A stretch of 64,000 nucleotides of DNA from positions 79,991,488 through 80,055,487 of the forward strand of contig CM055271.1 of the NCBI GenBank assembly GCA_029237695.1, written 5' to 3'. The notes beneath the pieces were generated by a model. That model was not told the DNA's origin and made no database searches. It saw nothing but the letters and a program-made list of their open reading frames with translations. Both the position numbers and the translations under genes were made by a program. Positions 54,191-63,006 of the stretch are shown piece by piece. This DNA is from Conchocele bisecta. Taxonomy: Eukaryota; Mollusca; Bivalvia; Lucinida; Thyasiridae. The stretch's first letter is position 1; the number at the start of each line of letters is the position of its first letter.

Positions 54191-54689
54191 TGTAAACACT
54201 TCATATTAACAAACGGGAGCACATTAGAACAATCTCAGTAATTGTAACGAGGCACTGGCGCTTCTAATGACGTTCCAAACATGACAACGTCAACGTCAAC
54301 GTCAAAACATCATTGCTTTCTCACGCCATTATGAACGTCATTTCGAACGTCTCCATGTTTTTCATTTGACACAACGTTGCGGTAAAATATGAATATATAA
54401 TTAGGGTGATGCGGCCAGCCAATCAAATTCGATCCAGGTGTTATTACACGTGTGTCATATCACATTTATGAAATGGGTTACAGCACGGAATACAAATGGT
54501 TTCATGTGATAAACGTATGTATGTCGGCATATTTAACTCTTTGAACCGAAAGCCCGCTATAGCGGTTATGCAACCAGTGCAGATCCAGATGAGCCGGCTC
54601 GTAACGAGCCGTCTCATGAGGATCTACACTTTTTGAAAGTAATTTTGGTGTTAACAAGAACGGTACAGTAGTATACGTATTCTGAGATG
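54191..54689. other. Gene-free stretch
   Basis: It contains GACAACGTCAACGTCAACGT at about 54283 and a palindromic GAGCCGGCTCGTAACGAGCC at 54591-54612. No gene is supported. Confidence 0.35.
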
Positions 54690-54850
54690 GTATGGTGGTC
54701 GCCAGATCGGACAAGTGGGTTTCGTCCGGGTACTCCGGTTTCCTCCCACATTAATGACCGCCCCTACGCCTTCATCTGTGCCAACGAAAGCAGTTGTATA
54801 AGTGCTATCGCGCTTGTTTGTAATTGTTGTAAAATAAATAAAGTTTATCC
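54690..54850 (+). repeat. SINE/LINE-tail-like repeat
   Basis: GTGGGTTTCGTCCGGGTACT then CCGGTTTCCTCCCACA is, as I recall, a motif at the 3' end of non-LTR-derived repeats in many marine invertebrates. The tail ends AAATAAATAAAG with a weak poly-A character. Confidence 0.6.
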
Positions 54851-54873
54851 ATTTTTTTAATTCCTTTTTTTAG

Positions 54874-55010
54874 TTTCCGATTTCTCCTACCTTTCCGCTG
54901 CCGAGCCCAAGTTCCCCTGGCAACAGGAAATGGTGGAGGTGGGACTTTATCACTCTAGGCGACGCGAGCTCCCGTGCTTGTTTTACACCGCTAAACGGTT
55001 AAGGAAACAT
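54874..55010 (+). CDS. Candidate exon, protein unrecognised
   Basis: A strong acceptor (TTTTTTTAATTCCTTTTTTTAG), 137 nt of GC-rich sequence and a strong donor (CAT/GTATGT). Only one of three frames is open (phase 1 in, 0 out), with 45 residues including SDFSYLSAAEPKFPWQQEMV and YHSRRRELPCLFYTAKRLRK. No family is recognised and no neighbouring exon on the plus strand was found. It could also be a transposon fragment. Confidence 0.35.
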
Positions 55011-55469
55011 GTATGTAATGAAGTAAACTTTGAGGGCGATTCACATTACACGTTTAACCCGGTATTACTTTAAGCACCATGCATTTCAATTGGAGTTTAC
55101 ATATAGTACAAATCATGTATACGTGTATTTCACCCCTAAATAGCTGGAATGGATTTCGATACGCTAATTTTGCAACCACTCCAACCGTCACAAAATGGTT
55201 GTCAGACTAGTCCATTTATGAAACTTGGTTATTTTAGGTATGAAAATTATTTTCAAAAAGTGCAGAGATCCTGATGAAACTTTAGTTTGAATGATTATCT
55301 TACTTAGTCTACTCATTATGTCTATTAGAAGTGGAGACATATATTTTGAACTACCATTTACATGCAAAGCATGCGATCTATAGCGAGATAATGCAATCTG
55401 TCTGAGCCGGTCACTCTGTTATTTCCCGGGGTGATCGATTGAGAGAGATTCAACTGTATACAATATACA

Positions 55470-56113
55470 TGATCACGTGGTTACAACAACAACAACAATG
55501 GCTGAAAGTGTTGAGAGCTCGTACACTTCAACATCAGTATTATTTTATATTTTCCTTAATATGCAACAGATTTTGACAGAAGTTTGGGCCAAAGTACAGA
55601 GACCACTAAATGCAGCTTAACAAGACGCGTGTGATGCGCCATATTTCATCAAAATCCGTTGCATAATATGGACATAATAATTCCAGCACAAAAATATTTA
55701 CACAATTACCTAACATTTGATTGGCCCGTAGCAAGTCTCTGTCCAAAATGTATATCCCAGTAAACTCCCACGCCGAACTACTTTCCGTAACCGTGAGGCG
55801 CAGTTAAAATAATTCTTAAGAAAACGGAAAATAAACACATTTTATTGATGAATTCATTTCAAATGCTGGAATTATAAGGAATGAATGGCCTTTTTGTGGA
55901 ATTTATCGGGGATGTAAACTTGGAAAAGTCGCGGGAATACTGGACGAGGCCTTAAAAAACAATTTTCGAAAATTCCCGCGACTTTTCCAAGTTTATACCC
56001 CGATAAATTCCACGAAAAGGCCATTCATTCCTATAATAAAATAATACGTACTTTGAATCGGAGGATTCTGGAAGCTTCAGTACTGGTTGTTGTTGTTGTA
56101 ATCACGTGGTCAT
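55470..56113. mobile_element. CAA-ended MITE, copy 3, with a nested palindromic insertion
   Basis: The left ATGATCACGTGGTTACAACA and the right TTGTTGTTGTAATCACGTGG match copies 1 and 2. Between 55683 and 56042 a separate fold-back is inserted: GGAATGAATGGCCTTTTTGT... and TCGCGGGAATACTGG / ...TTCCCGCGACTTTTCCAAGT and AAAAGGCCATTCATTCCTAT. Confidence 0.72.
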
Positions 56114-56240
56114 ACACCTTGGTACACGTGTATTATACAGTTATTGGCTTTTTGTGAGGTAAATATGTGGTTTCATCGACCCTATAAAAGTGATATCGAC
56201 CGAGGACGAAGTAATACATTACTGCCATAGGATCGACAAC

Positions 56241-56745
56241 ACCACAGGCATTCGACATGTTTCGGCTGTCATCATGGTCATAGGTATAACTCTATATATA
56301 TGAACACGGCTTTTAACTTTGGTCGGACGCGACCTCGTATCAATACACATTCCGCGATTTTAGTAACGCTAATGTGAATATTTTGGCGGAAAGTGCACAT
56401 GTTCATTTGAGAATTATTGTTATCTTGCTAAATAACATAGTTAGAACATATTTATGCAAATAATATCGTATTACACCTCCTTTTCCTAGGTCGGACACAA
56501 CATCGTATCACAACAAATAAAATGATGTGTTTAAGGCTCTAACGTAAATATTGTAGTGGCAAGTTCATGTGATCATTTGAGAATTATCGATATCCTGCAG
56601 AAATACATAAAATGCATAGAACATTACAATGTTTGACATGTGATTTTGTTATGATACGAGGTCGAGTCCGACCAAAGTTAGAAGCCTTGTTCATATATAT
56701 ATAGTTATACCGATGAAAGCCGTAATACGCCGAATGCCTGTGCGT
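56241..56745. mobile_element. Inverted-repeat element with AGGCATTCG..GTTTCGGCT termini
   Basis: CACAGGCATTCGACATGTTT...GGTATAACTCTATATATATG...TTTGGTCGGACGCGACCTCG on the left, and the inverse (CGAGGTCGAGTCCGACCAAA...ATATATAGTTATACC...CGCCGAATGCCTGTG) on the right. About 505 bp; relative of 31180-32320. Confidence 0.78.
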
Positions 56746-57058
56746 ACATGCGGACGAGCCGTGAGTACATATAACTGAAATTATTTGCGACTGTTCACAC
56801 ATTTTTATATTTCCAGTTTTCCAACAAAGTTCACACAATACTACTACCGCCTGCGTTAATCTTGCCAAGATGGCGACGTTTCTGAACATCACTTGGCAAT
56901 CTCAACTCGCAATCAAGCAGTTTCATTGGTTGAGCTGTAGCACAGCTCATGCTCAGCCAATCAAGTTGCTTGATTTCAAGCACAATATTCAAGTATTTTT
57001 GAATAAAAAAACTACAAATATTTGTAAGAATAGCCAATCAAGCTACAAAATATTTAAG

Positions 57059-57240
57059 TACAGTGAAACCTCTCTAAACCGGACACCCTGGGACGTCCCC
57101 AGGGTGTCCGGATTAGAGAGGTTTCGCTGTAAATCAGGCATTTGATAATTCTGAGCTATAGTTGTGTGCCATGCGATTACTAACAGACATTATCATTCGA
57201 GATGAACAAAAATCGCATCAAAACAAGATGACATGTATTT
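57059..57240. mobile_element. TA-flanked pogo/mariner-like MITE, copy 4
   Basis: TACAGTGAAACCTCTCTAAA (then CCGGACACCCTGGG), an immediate inverse, and CGCTGTAAATCAGGCATTTG. The left-end hairpin is nearly perfect. The right outer terminus is not recognisable, so the copy is truncated before the exon at 57321. Confidence 0.6.
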
Positions 57241-57320
57241 TCTTGGTGTCTACTGTATTTGGAAATGTTATGTTATATATATATTGGAAATATTAGCGCA
57301 GGCGGAGATGTACATGGTAC

Positions 57321-57450
57321 CCAAGGTGCTTGCGGGGGTCGGGGTCTACGAGGTCTATGTATGGGGACCGTTCCTGCAGCAGCACGTGTCGCGCCGTCTC
57401 AAAATCCAGCGTCTGGATCAGGTAGACAATCTCCTGTGTCAGAGTCGTGC
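57321..57450 (-). CDS. Sulfotransferase exon with PAPS-binding GTT..QEIV segment (130 nt)
   Basis: Acceptor TATATGCTACCCAG, donor CTTGG/GTACCA; phase 1 in, 2 out. It encodes (G)TTLTQEIVYLIQTLDFETAR then HVLLQERSPYIDLVDPDPRK and HL. The GTT...QEIV...I segment is the second half of the PKSGTTW..EIV phosphosulfate loop, and ER.P..DL is typical of the following region. The first half of the loop must be in an exon further upstream, not found. It is either the 5' part of the 2593-25035 gene or of a paralogue that includes 51974-52157. Confidence 0.85.
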
Positions 57451-57471
57451 CTGGGTAGCATATATTTTGTA

Positions 57472-57570
57472 ATAATAATAATAATAATAATAATATAATA
57501 AGAATAATATTAATGAATAATAATATTATTAATGACTAATAATATTATTAATTAATAATAGTATTCATAA
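57472..57570. repeat. (TAA)n-rich tract
   Basis: AATAATAATAATAATAATAATATAAT grades into imperfect AATATTATT repeats. It is low complexity. Confidence 0.9.
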
Positions 57571-57574
57571 ATGA

Positions 57575-57796
57575 ATGAATGCCTCAATGGATGGATGGAT
57601 GCCTCAATGGATGGATGGATGGACGGACGGACGGACGGACGGACGGACGGACGGACGGGCGGGCGGGCGGAACGGACGGACGGACGGACGGACGGACGGA
57701 CGGACGGACGGACGGACGGACGGACGGACGGACGACGGACGGACGGACGGTTCGTCCGACGGACGGACGGACGGACGGACGGACGGACGGACGGAC
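57575..57796. repeat. (GGAC)n tetranucleotide array
   Basis: GGATGGATGGAT passes into long GGAC runs with a GGGC variant (57653-57668) and interruptions near 57670 and 57750. Reading frames through it give TDGR-type repeats on one strand and VRPS-type on the other. Confidence 0.95.
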
Positions 57797-58452
57797 GTGA
57801 ACGAACGAACGAACGAACGAACGAACGAACGAACGAACGAACGAACGAACAAGAACGAACGAACGAACGAACGAACGAACGAACGAACGAACGAACGAAC
57901 GAACGAACGAACGAACGAACGAACGAACGAACGAACGAACGAACGAACGAACGAACGAACGAACGAACGAACGAACGAACGAACGAACGAACGAACGAAC
58001 GAACGAACGAACGAACGAACGAACGAACGAACGAACGAACGAACGAACGAACGAACGAACGAACGAACGAAGAACGAACGAACGAACGAACGAACGAACG
58101 AACGAACGAACGAACGAACGAACGAACGAACGAACGAACGAACGAACGAACGAACGAACGAACGAACGAACGAACGAACGAACGACGAACGAACGAACGA
58201 ACGAACGAACGAACGAACGAACGAACGAACGAACGAACGAACGAACGAACGAACGAACGAACGAACGAACGAACGAACGAACGAACGAACGAACGAACGA
58301 ACGAACGAACGAACGAACGAACGAACGAACGAACGAACGAACGAACGAACGAACGAACGAACGAACGAACGAACGAACGAACGAACGAACGAACGAACGA
58401 ACGAATCACGAACGAACGAACGAACGAACGAACGAACGAACGAACGAACGAA
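57797..58452. repeat. (GAAC)n tetranucleotide array, about 650 bp
   Basis: Nearly pure GAAC repeats with single-base slips near 57850, 58071, 58184 and 58406. The long ORFs on both strands (RTNE and RSFV repeats) are artefacts of the 4-bp period. Confidence 0.97.
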
Positions 58453-58490
58453 CTAATTAATTAATTAATTAATTAATTAATTAATTAACC
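58453..58490. repeat. (TTAA)n tract
   Basis: About nine units of TTAA follow the GAAC array directly. Confidence 0.95.
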
Positions 58491-58955
58491 AATATAAGTT
58501 AATATTGCAAGGCGTTGAGTGCTTACGATACACTATGCACAATAATGAGTCTATTATATATTACATGTACATGTATGCAAGCGGAACCATAATAGCAGTA
58601 ATAATAATAATAACAATAACCACGTAACGTCATCCATACATGTACAATGTTGCTCCCCATATTATGGTGGGTGGGGTATGTGGATTCCAAAATAGAGGGC
58701 AACCAATACTCACAGAGGATGTTCGGTAAAATGACGTAAGCTGGCGGTCAATATATTTCACTGAGGTAGATATACCTGTACATGTACAGCGGAGATTTAT
58801 TGGAGATTCACAAACGAAACAGCAAAAATGAATGGAAAACGGTATGCATGTGGAAATAATACTTTCGTTTAACCCTTACACCGCTATGATAATAATCTTA
58901 ATTTTTTGTCGTCTGCTGTTTATTTTCTATTTTCCATTTTTATCATCAAAAATAT
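58491..58955. other. Gene-free stretch
   Basis: No exon or RNA gene recognised. A short (TAA)n run is at 58598-58620. Confidence 0.35.
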
Positions 58956-59262
58956 GTCATGACAGTACTTTAGAATAATTTACAACATGCTTTGACAGCA
59001 CATTATACTAATTTATAACATGATTTGACAGCACATTAGAATAGTTTACAACATGCTTTGACAGCACTTTGGAATAATTTACAACATGCTTTGACATCAC
59101 TTTGAAATAATTTACAACATGCTTTGACAGCACTTTAGAATAATTTACAACATGTTTTGACAGCACTTTGGAATAATTAATAACATGCTTTGACAGCACT
59201 TTAGAATAATTTACAACATACTTTGACAGCACTTCAGAATAATTTCTATTGGAAACGATTCT
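58956..59262. repeat. 38-bp minisatellite (CATGCTTTGACAGCACTTTA)
   Basis: About eight units of ACATGCTTTGACAGCACTTT then AGAATAATTTACA. The array is flanked at 59265-59310 by an inverted unit (GATTCTGAAGTGCTGTCAAA), so it probably lies in a larger inverted-repeat element. Confidence 0.85.
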
Positions 59263-60060
59263 GAAGTGCTGTCAAACCATGTTTTTTATTGAGAAATAAG
59301 GCAAGATATAAAAGCAACAGCAGACGACAATTGTTGTGTGAAGCGGTCTAAAGGTTAACATTGTTTTCCTTGTTTTTAATTAGAAATGTTTTGAGACACC
59401 TGTAAACCAACGAAAACTTCTATAATAATGAATCAATGTTTTTCTCATTATAAAAGAGAAAATGCCTTCAAAACGTTGTGTACACGATAGGCAAGTGTTC
59501 GTTTGTGGGACCAGGAACAAATCCGGACGATATGTGACAATAGAAGCATCACAGACACGAATCACATGTAAGTTCAGTTACCATGGTTATACTGCTTCCG
59601 GAAAAACACAGTTGAATGTGGGATCGTAGTTATAGTTATTTCCCTTTGATTTTATATATAGAAATCCGGTCCAAATTGAATATGTTATGGTACGGTTTCT
59701 TGTGGACAGGGCGACTGTAGCATAGATTGTTGCGAAACGGAGCCACTATAGTGTTCACGCCTAGTGTTGATCCATATCATCATGAATACCTGCGCAATCT
59801 GATCCGGGGCTGTACTATTTGTCATGTGCATATGTTCACACGTATTATTAATGTTATTCCACACAGTTTAGAAAGTTGTGCTGTCTGATATGGATCTACT
59901 CATTTCGAAATCTCAATTGTAGTACTATTCAGTAACAAGTAAACACAACACCCCAACATGGGACCGGATCTGTACAGTTTTCCAAAGGGAAATAACTAGC
60001 TATGACTCCTCATTGTATTGACCTCTCCAGGAAAGCGTGTTCCCAATACCATTGAAACCT
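59263..60060. repeat. Dispersed repeats, no gene
   Basis: 59340-59570 carries ATTATAAAAGAGAAAATGCC and GTTCGTTTGTGGGACCAGGAA, shared with 10390-10510 and 30980-31100. The remainder (59571-60060) shows nothing identifiable. Confidence 0.4.
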
Positions 60061-60061
60061 G

Positions 60062-60185
60062 AAACCTACTGTCTGTTCCACGTTTTGCTGCCGACGAACA
60101 TTTGGCCATTAAACACATTAAATCTAAAAAATATTTAAAAGAAAGTACTTTTTCATCAATAACAAAAAAGTCACCCTCCCCAAAA
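60062..60185. repeat. Fragment of the 26379-27586 element family
   Basis: TACTGTCTGTTCCACGTTTT, GCTGCCGACGAACATTTGGC, and AAAAAGTCACCCTCCCC match the termini and interior of that element. Confidence 0.6.
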
Positions 60186-60207
60186 AAAGATTATTTGATG
60201 AAATTAG

Positions 60208-60340
60208 TAGTAATGGGTGGCACTATGGCGTGGTTTTTTAACATGTGTTTTTTACATAGACATTTTTTACCCTTGCACCGGTTGTCTATGTAAAAAACAC
60301 ATGTTAAAAAACCACGCCATAGATGCCACCCCTTATTACT
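60208..60340. repeat. Hairpin with TGGCGTGGTTTTTTAACATG arms
   Basis: TGGCGTGGTTTTTTAACATG, TGTTTTTTACATAGAC and the inverse GTCTATGTAAAAAACACATG, TTAAAAAACCACGCCA give a near-perfect stem of about 45 bp; looser outer pairing is TAATGGGTGGCA / TGCCACCCCTTATTA. Confidence 0.85.
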
Positions 60341-60350
60341 CCCATTAACA

Positions 60351-60543
60351 GGGGTGGAAACTTCTTGTATCACGCTATAGTGCCACCCCTGAATCATTTG
60401 TTGGAGATTCGTGAATTTTATCTAGGGGTGGAAACTTCTTGTATCACGCTATAGTGCCACCCCTGAACCATTTGTTGATGGTTCGTGAATTTTATCCGAG
60501 GGTGGAAACTTCTTGTATCACGCTATAGTGCCACCCCTGAACC
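60351..60543. repeat. 73-bp triplicate with GGGGTGG/CCACCCC palindrome
   Basis: Units start at 60351, 60425 and 60498, each GGGGTGGAAACTTCTTGTAT then CACGCTATAGTGCCACCCCT. Each can form a hairpin. The array lies 60 bp beyond the last gene of the polymerase-bearing element, where a terminal repeat of that element might be expected. Confidence 0.8.
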
Positions 60544-60603
60544 AATCGTTTTTGTATTCAACACGAGCAGTATGTAAGGTATTCATTTCTTGAGAAAGTG
60601 TAT

Positions 60604-60619
60604 AGCCCTGAAAAGGGCT
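60604..60619 (-). terminator. Histone-type mRNA 3' stem-loop
   Basis: The minus strand reads AGCCCTTTTCAGGGCT: a 6-bp stem with loop TTTC, matching the replication-dependent histone 3' stem-loop except that A-T replaces G-C at the first pair. It lies 16 nt after the stop of 60636-60848. Before it is AAAAGACAAC, and after it ATACACTTTCTCAAGAAATG, whose CAAGAAA resembles the histone downstream element bound by U7 snRNA. Confidence 0.75.
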
Positions 60620-60635
60620 GTTGTCTTTTAGTAAA

Positions 60636-60848
60636 CTATGTAGTGTTCAGGTTACTCCTCATACAATCGACGACTATTTGGCAGGCCTCACAAATTTCGA
60701 GGTCTTTAAGGTCCTCTTCTTCAAAAAAGCCTTCGTCGAGCTCTGGACAATTGTGTTCTTCCCCGTGAGTGTGTAGTACTGCATAGCATTTTCTACACTC
60801 TATGTAACAGGGCTCACTGCACATAGAGCATTCACCATTCTTCTGCAT
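60636..60848 (-). CDS. Small Cys-rich, probable zinc-binding protein
   Basis: 70 residues. The N-terminus has CSMCSEPCYIECRKC with CxxC and CxxxCxxC spacing plus HTHGEEHNC; an acidic middle (FFEEEDLKDLE) is followed by CEACQIVVDC. The pattern suggests a small zinc-binding fold, but I do not recognise the family. ATG at 60848 is 60 nt downstream of a TATA box (60909-60915), and the stop is followed at once by a histone-type stem-loop. The upstream 70 bp is nearly identical to that of the gene at 62596-62925. Confidence 0.7.
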   Translation of the reverse strand: MQKNGECSMCSEPCYIECRKCYAVLHTHGEEHNCPELDEGFFEEEDLKDLEICEACQIVVDCMRSNLNTT

Positions 60849-60908
60849 TCTTATGTAGTTGGTTGAGCAGTTTAATGACTAGTGAAATACAACTTTGTGT
60901 TTATTACT

Positions 60909-60990
60909 TTTTATACACATCAGAAGGATTGACCTACTTTTGGTAGTTTAGTCATTTTTCAGATTTTCGTCCAATCAGAAAGCGTGTTGT
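60909..60990 (-). promoter_or_regulatory. Shared viral-type promoter, copy 1 (TATA box plus 70-bp conserved block)
   Basis: On the minus strand TATAAAA (60915-60909) lies just downstream of a block (60921-60990) containing CTGATTGGACG (an inverted CCAAT box), AAAATGACTAAACTACC and GGTCAATCCTTCTG. The block differs by about one base in 70 from 63018-63087. Nothing else in the surrounding sequence is so well conserved. Confidence 0.75.
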
Positions 60991-61229
60991 AAACGCATTT
61001 TGTGATATCCTAGTGGGGTGTACTGTTCCTATATATAATTTTCAAATATTTTTGACAACTCCAATATTATCAAATACATATGAAAATGTCCTAGAAATAA
61101 TTTTCATCCACTTCTGACAACTCTAACATTGACATAGGTTGATGAAAATAAATATTGATTGTAAATCAATATATTGGTATTTTTTCAATTTATGGTAAAA
61201 TTGAATACAAGATATGTAAAGTTTTAATA
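60991..61229. other. Intergenic, no gene
   Basis: AT-rich spacer between the promoter and the poly(A) signal of the next gene. TTTTGACAACTCCAATATTA and CTTCTGACAACTCTAACATT (61044-61130) are two degenerate copies. Confidence 0.4.
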
Positions 61230-61233
61230 ATAT

Positions 61234-61239
61234 TTTATT
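61234..61239 (-). terminator. AATAAA poly(A) signal
   Basis: AATAAA on the minus strand, 37 nt after the TCA-encoded stop at 61276. The surrounding GTTCAATAAAATATT string is nearly repeated at 63121-63140 behind the F-box-like gene. Confidence 0.55.
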
Positions 61240-61275
61240 GAACAATAACACTTTTACAACATGTATGTTTAACAT

Positions 61276-61812
61276 TCAAGAGGTATGATCTATTTCCATT
61301 GGTTTAAAACTGTCTCTGTCCATGAAGCGTGAGCAATGGGAACACACACACATTGATTCAGTCTCACTAATCTGTACTATTTCCATTGGATCAATCTCTC
61401 TATGTCCAGGAAGCGTGCGCAATGGGAGCCTTAGCCCCGATATTGTTTCAGTCTTTACACTATTCCGTAAGTTCGGTTTACATCGCTTAAATAAGAAATT
61501 CACAATATTGTCATTTTCAACAACTTCGTTTCTCCATTGTTCAAATGTTAATTGTTCTACTTTAATCCTTCAATCTTTGAAGAACCCCGATGTTACTAAT
61601 AGGGCTTTCTTGAACTCTTCAAACATCTCTATTTTCTCTAATTCATCCTTGATGATCTTTGTTGTAAGATATTGTTCATTTGATACTTTTAGTTTGAAAG
61701 CAAGTATCAATGCTTTCCTGTATGTAATGTGATTTAATAGATCTGTCAGAGGATTCATTGTTACTGCTTTCCTGTATGCGATGTGATTTGCTAGATCTGT
61801 CAAAGGATTCAT
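61276..61812 (-). pseudogene. Unrecognised element gene interrupted by one in-frame TGA
   Basis: The reading frame runs from ATG at 61812 to a stop at 61276 with a single TGA at 61570-61572; the frame is the same on both sides (309 nt between the two called starts). The first part has two copies of MNPLTDL.NHI.YRKA (residues 1-17 and 19-35). The later part has KRCKPNLRNSVKTE and a Cys pair CVCSHCSRF with an approximate repeat of PMEI near the end. No family is recognised. The TGA could be a disabling mutation, a sequencing error or a readthrough site. Confidence 0.5.
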
Positions 61813-61888
61813 TGCTTCTTCAAGTGTGTCTAATCACAGAATGATTCAGTTATAATCCGTTCCTACTTGTATAGTCTTCAGTATCAAT

Positions 61889-62335
61889 CTATTTCCAGGA
61901 TTGTTTAACTTGTTTCTTCAACTGTTCCAACCACGATTCATTGGGTCTAAAACGGATTTTGTTTTTAATTTGTACCCACAGTCTGTATGCTTCAAATTTC
62001 TCTTGATCGTCCAATGTCATATCTTTGAGAATTGGATACCATTCTTCCATAATTTTATAGGGATCTAATTTCTGTAGAGCTGTCAATATGAATAAATCTG
62101 TTTGTTCATCTTGATCTGTGAATAAGCACAGTTGATGTCGTAATTGACTTGGATGTTCAACCTGACATCCATAACAATTGTCATTTACTTCTTTTTTAAT
62201 TAATGATTGAAGTTGTTCAACCATACATCTATTGAATGTGTCATGTATTGTCTTTCTTTGTCGGGGTATTTCTCGGGATTTCTTTATCAAACAAACATCG
62301 TTTTGTAACCACAACTCATAATTATGCCCCATCAT
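61889..62335 (-). CDS. Unrecognised 148-aa protein with a C..C...H..C motif
   Basis: Intact ORF. Residues 50-70 read KKEVNDNCYGCQVEHPSQLR then HQLC, a compact Cys/His cluster likely to bind zinc; W- and K-rich helical regions follow (MEEWYPILKDM, LWVQIKNKIRF). I have an impression of similar C.GC...HPSQ..H..C proteins in animal viruses and virus-like elements but cannot name the family. A TATATAAA (62436-62429) lies about 95 nt upstream of ATG at 62335, just after the stem-loop of the preceding gene. Confidence 0.65.
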   Translation of the reverse strand: MMGHNYELWLQNDVCLIKKSREIPRQRKTIHDTFNRCMVEQLQSLIKKEVNDNCYGCQVEHPSQLRHQLCLFTDQDEQTDLFILTALQKLDPYKIMEEWYPILKDMTLDDQEKFEAYRLWVQIKNKIRFRPNESWLEQLKKQVKQSWK

Positions 62336-62428
62336 TTTTATTGTTTATTATCTAAAAGTACTGTATAATATGTGTTGTTTCTAGAGCGAATACCTTGAAG
62401 ATAGTGGCTTATGACAAAATGCAAAACG

Positions 62429-62436
62429 TTTATATA
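62429..62436 (-). promoter_or_regulatory. TATA box
   Basis: The minus strand reads TATATAAA about 95 nt before ATG at 62335 and 45 nt after the stem-loop ending the upstream gene. It is not accompanied by the 70-bp conserved block. Confidence 0.45.
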
Positions 62437-62480
62437 GGTACAACTGATTATAAGTTTGTTCTATTCTAAATATTTGTATT

Positions 62481-62496
62481 GGCCCTGAAAAGGGCC
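62481..62496 (-). terminator. Canonical histone-type mRNA 3' stem-loop
   Basis: The minus strand reads GGCCCTTTTCAGGGCC, an exact match to the metazoan histone consensus GGCYCTTTTCAGRGCC (6-bp stem, TTTC loop). It is preceded by AAGACAAAA, as at the other stem-loop (AAGACAAC), and followed by AATACA (ATACA at the other). It lies about 100 nt after the stop at 62596. Confidence 0.85.
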
Positions 62497-62595
62497 TTTT
62501 GTCTTGATCGTCTAATTCGAGTTTGCTGTTTATCATACTTGTTCACTCTTTCAATGTATTTTTTATGACCACCACAGTCCCTGGATCCACAGCTT

Positions 62596-62925
62596 CTACA
62601 TGTTAAGAGAAATCTGTGTGTAGACTTTTTTGATGGGTTTTCCAGGAATCGCAAATGATGGTGTCGGAGCTCGTCGGATCTCCTCATCCCAGTCTTCTTG
62701 CTGTGGTTGTACACTGGCTCTCTCATCATTACTCCAGTTTTCTGTAGGCTTCGACATCGTGTTCGATGAAACATGTGTCCTGATGATATGGTTCATCAAA
62801 TCATCGAACTTGTTCCAGTTATATACGAAACTATTCGAGGCTTCTCTTGCTTCAAATTTCAAATTATAGTAGGGAATTAAATTCCTAACCACGTACTCAT
62901 GAAATAAATATATTAAAGTTATCAT
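62596..62925 (-). CDS. Unrecognised 109-aa element protein, possibly continuing in another frame
   Basis: ATG at 62925 lies 82 nt after a TATATAAA box. The N-terminus is hydrophobic and aromatic (MITLIYLFHEYVVRNLIPYY), the rest polar (NWSNDERASVQPQQEDWDEE, IRRAPTPSFAIPGKP). An overlapping frame, 62466-62774, encodes a basic tail with TCRSCGSRDCGGHKKYIERV, which looks like a Cys/His zinc motif. The real product may use that frame for its C-terminus through a frameshift, or two proteins may overlap. A histone-type stem-loop follows. No family recognised. Confidence 0.55.
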   Translation of the reverse strand: MITLIYLFHEYVVRNLIPYYNLKFEAREASNSFVYNWNKFDDLMNHIIRTHVSSNTMSKPTENWSNDERASVQPQQEDWDEEIRRAPTPSFAIPGKPIKKVYTQISLNM

Positions 62926-63006
62926 CCTTGATGTGTAGAGTCAGGGTTGTACTCTGAACAATGTATTGCTTCTCATCGAATGTAAATTAATGAGTTTATG
63001 ATCGTT

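Noticed and set aside
57552..58464. Long ORFs (285-297 aa) on both strands with RTNE or RSFV repeats
   Set aside because: They are readings through tetranucleotide arrays; all three frames of a 4-bp repeat give the same peptide period.
62466..62774. Independent 102-aa gene
   Set aside because: Its end overlaps the histone-type stem-loop, and it overlaps 62596-62925 in another frame. It is treated as a possible frameshifted continuation instead.
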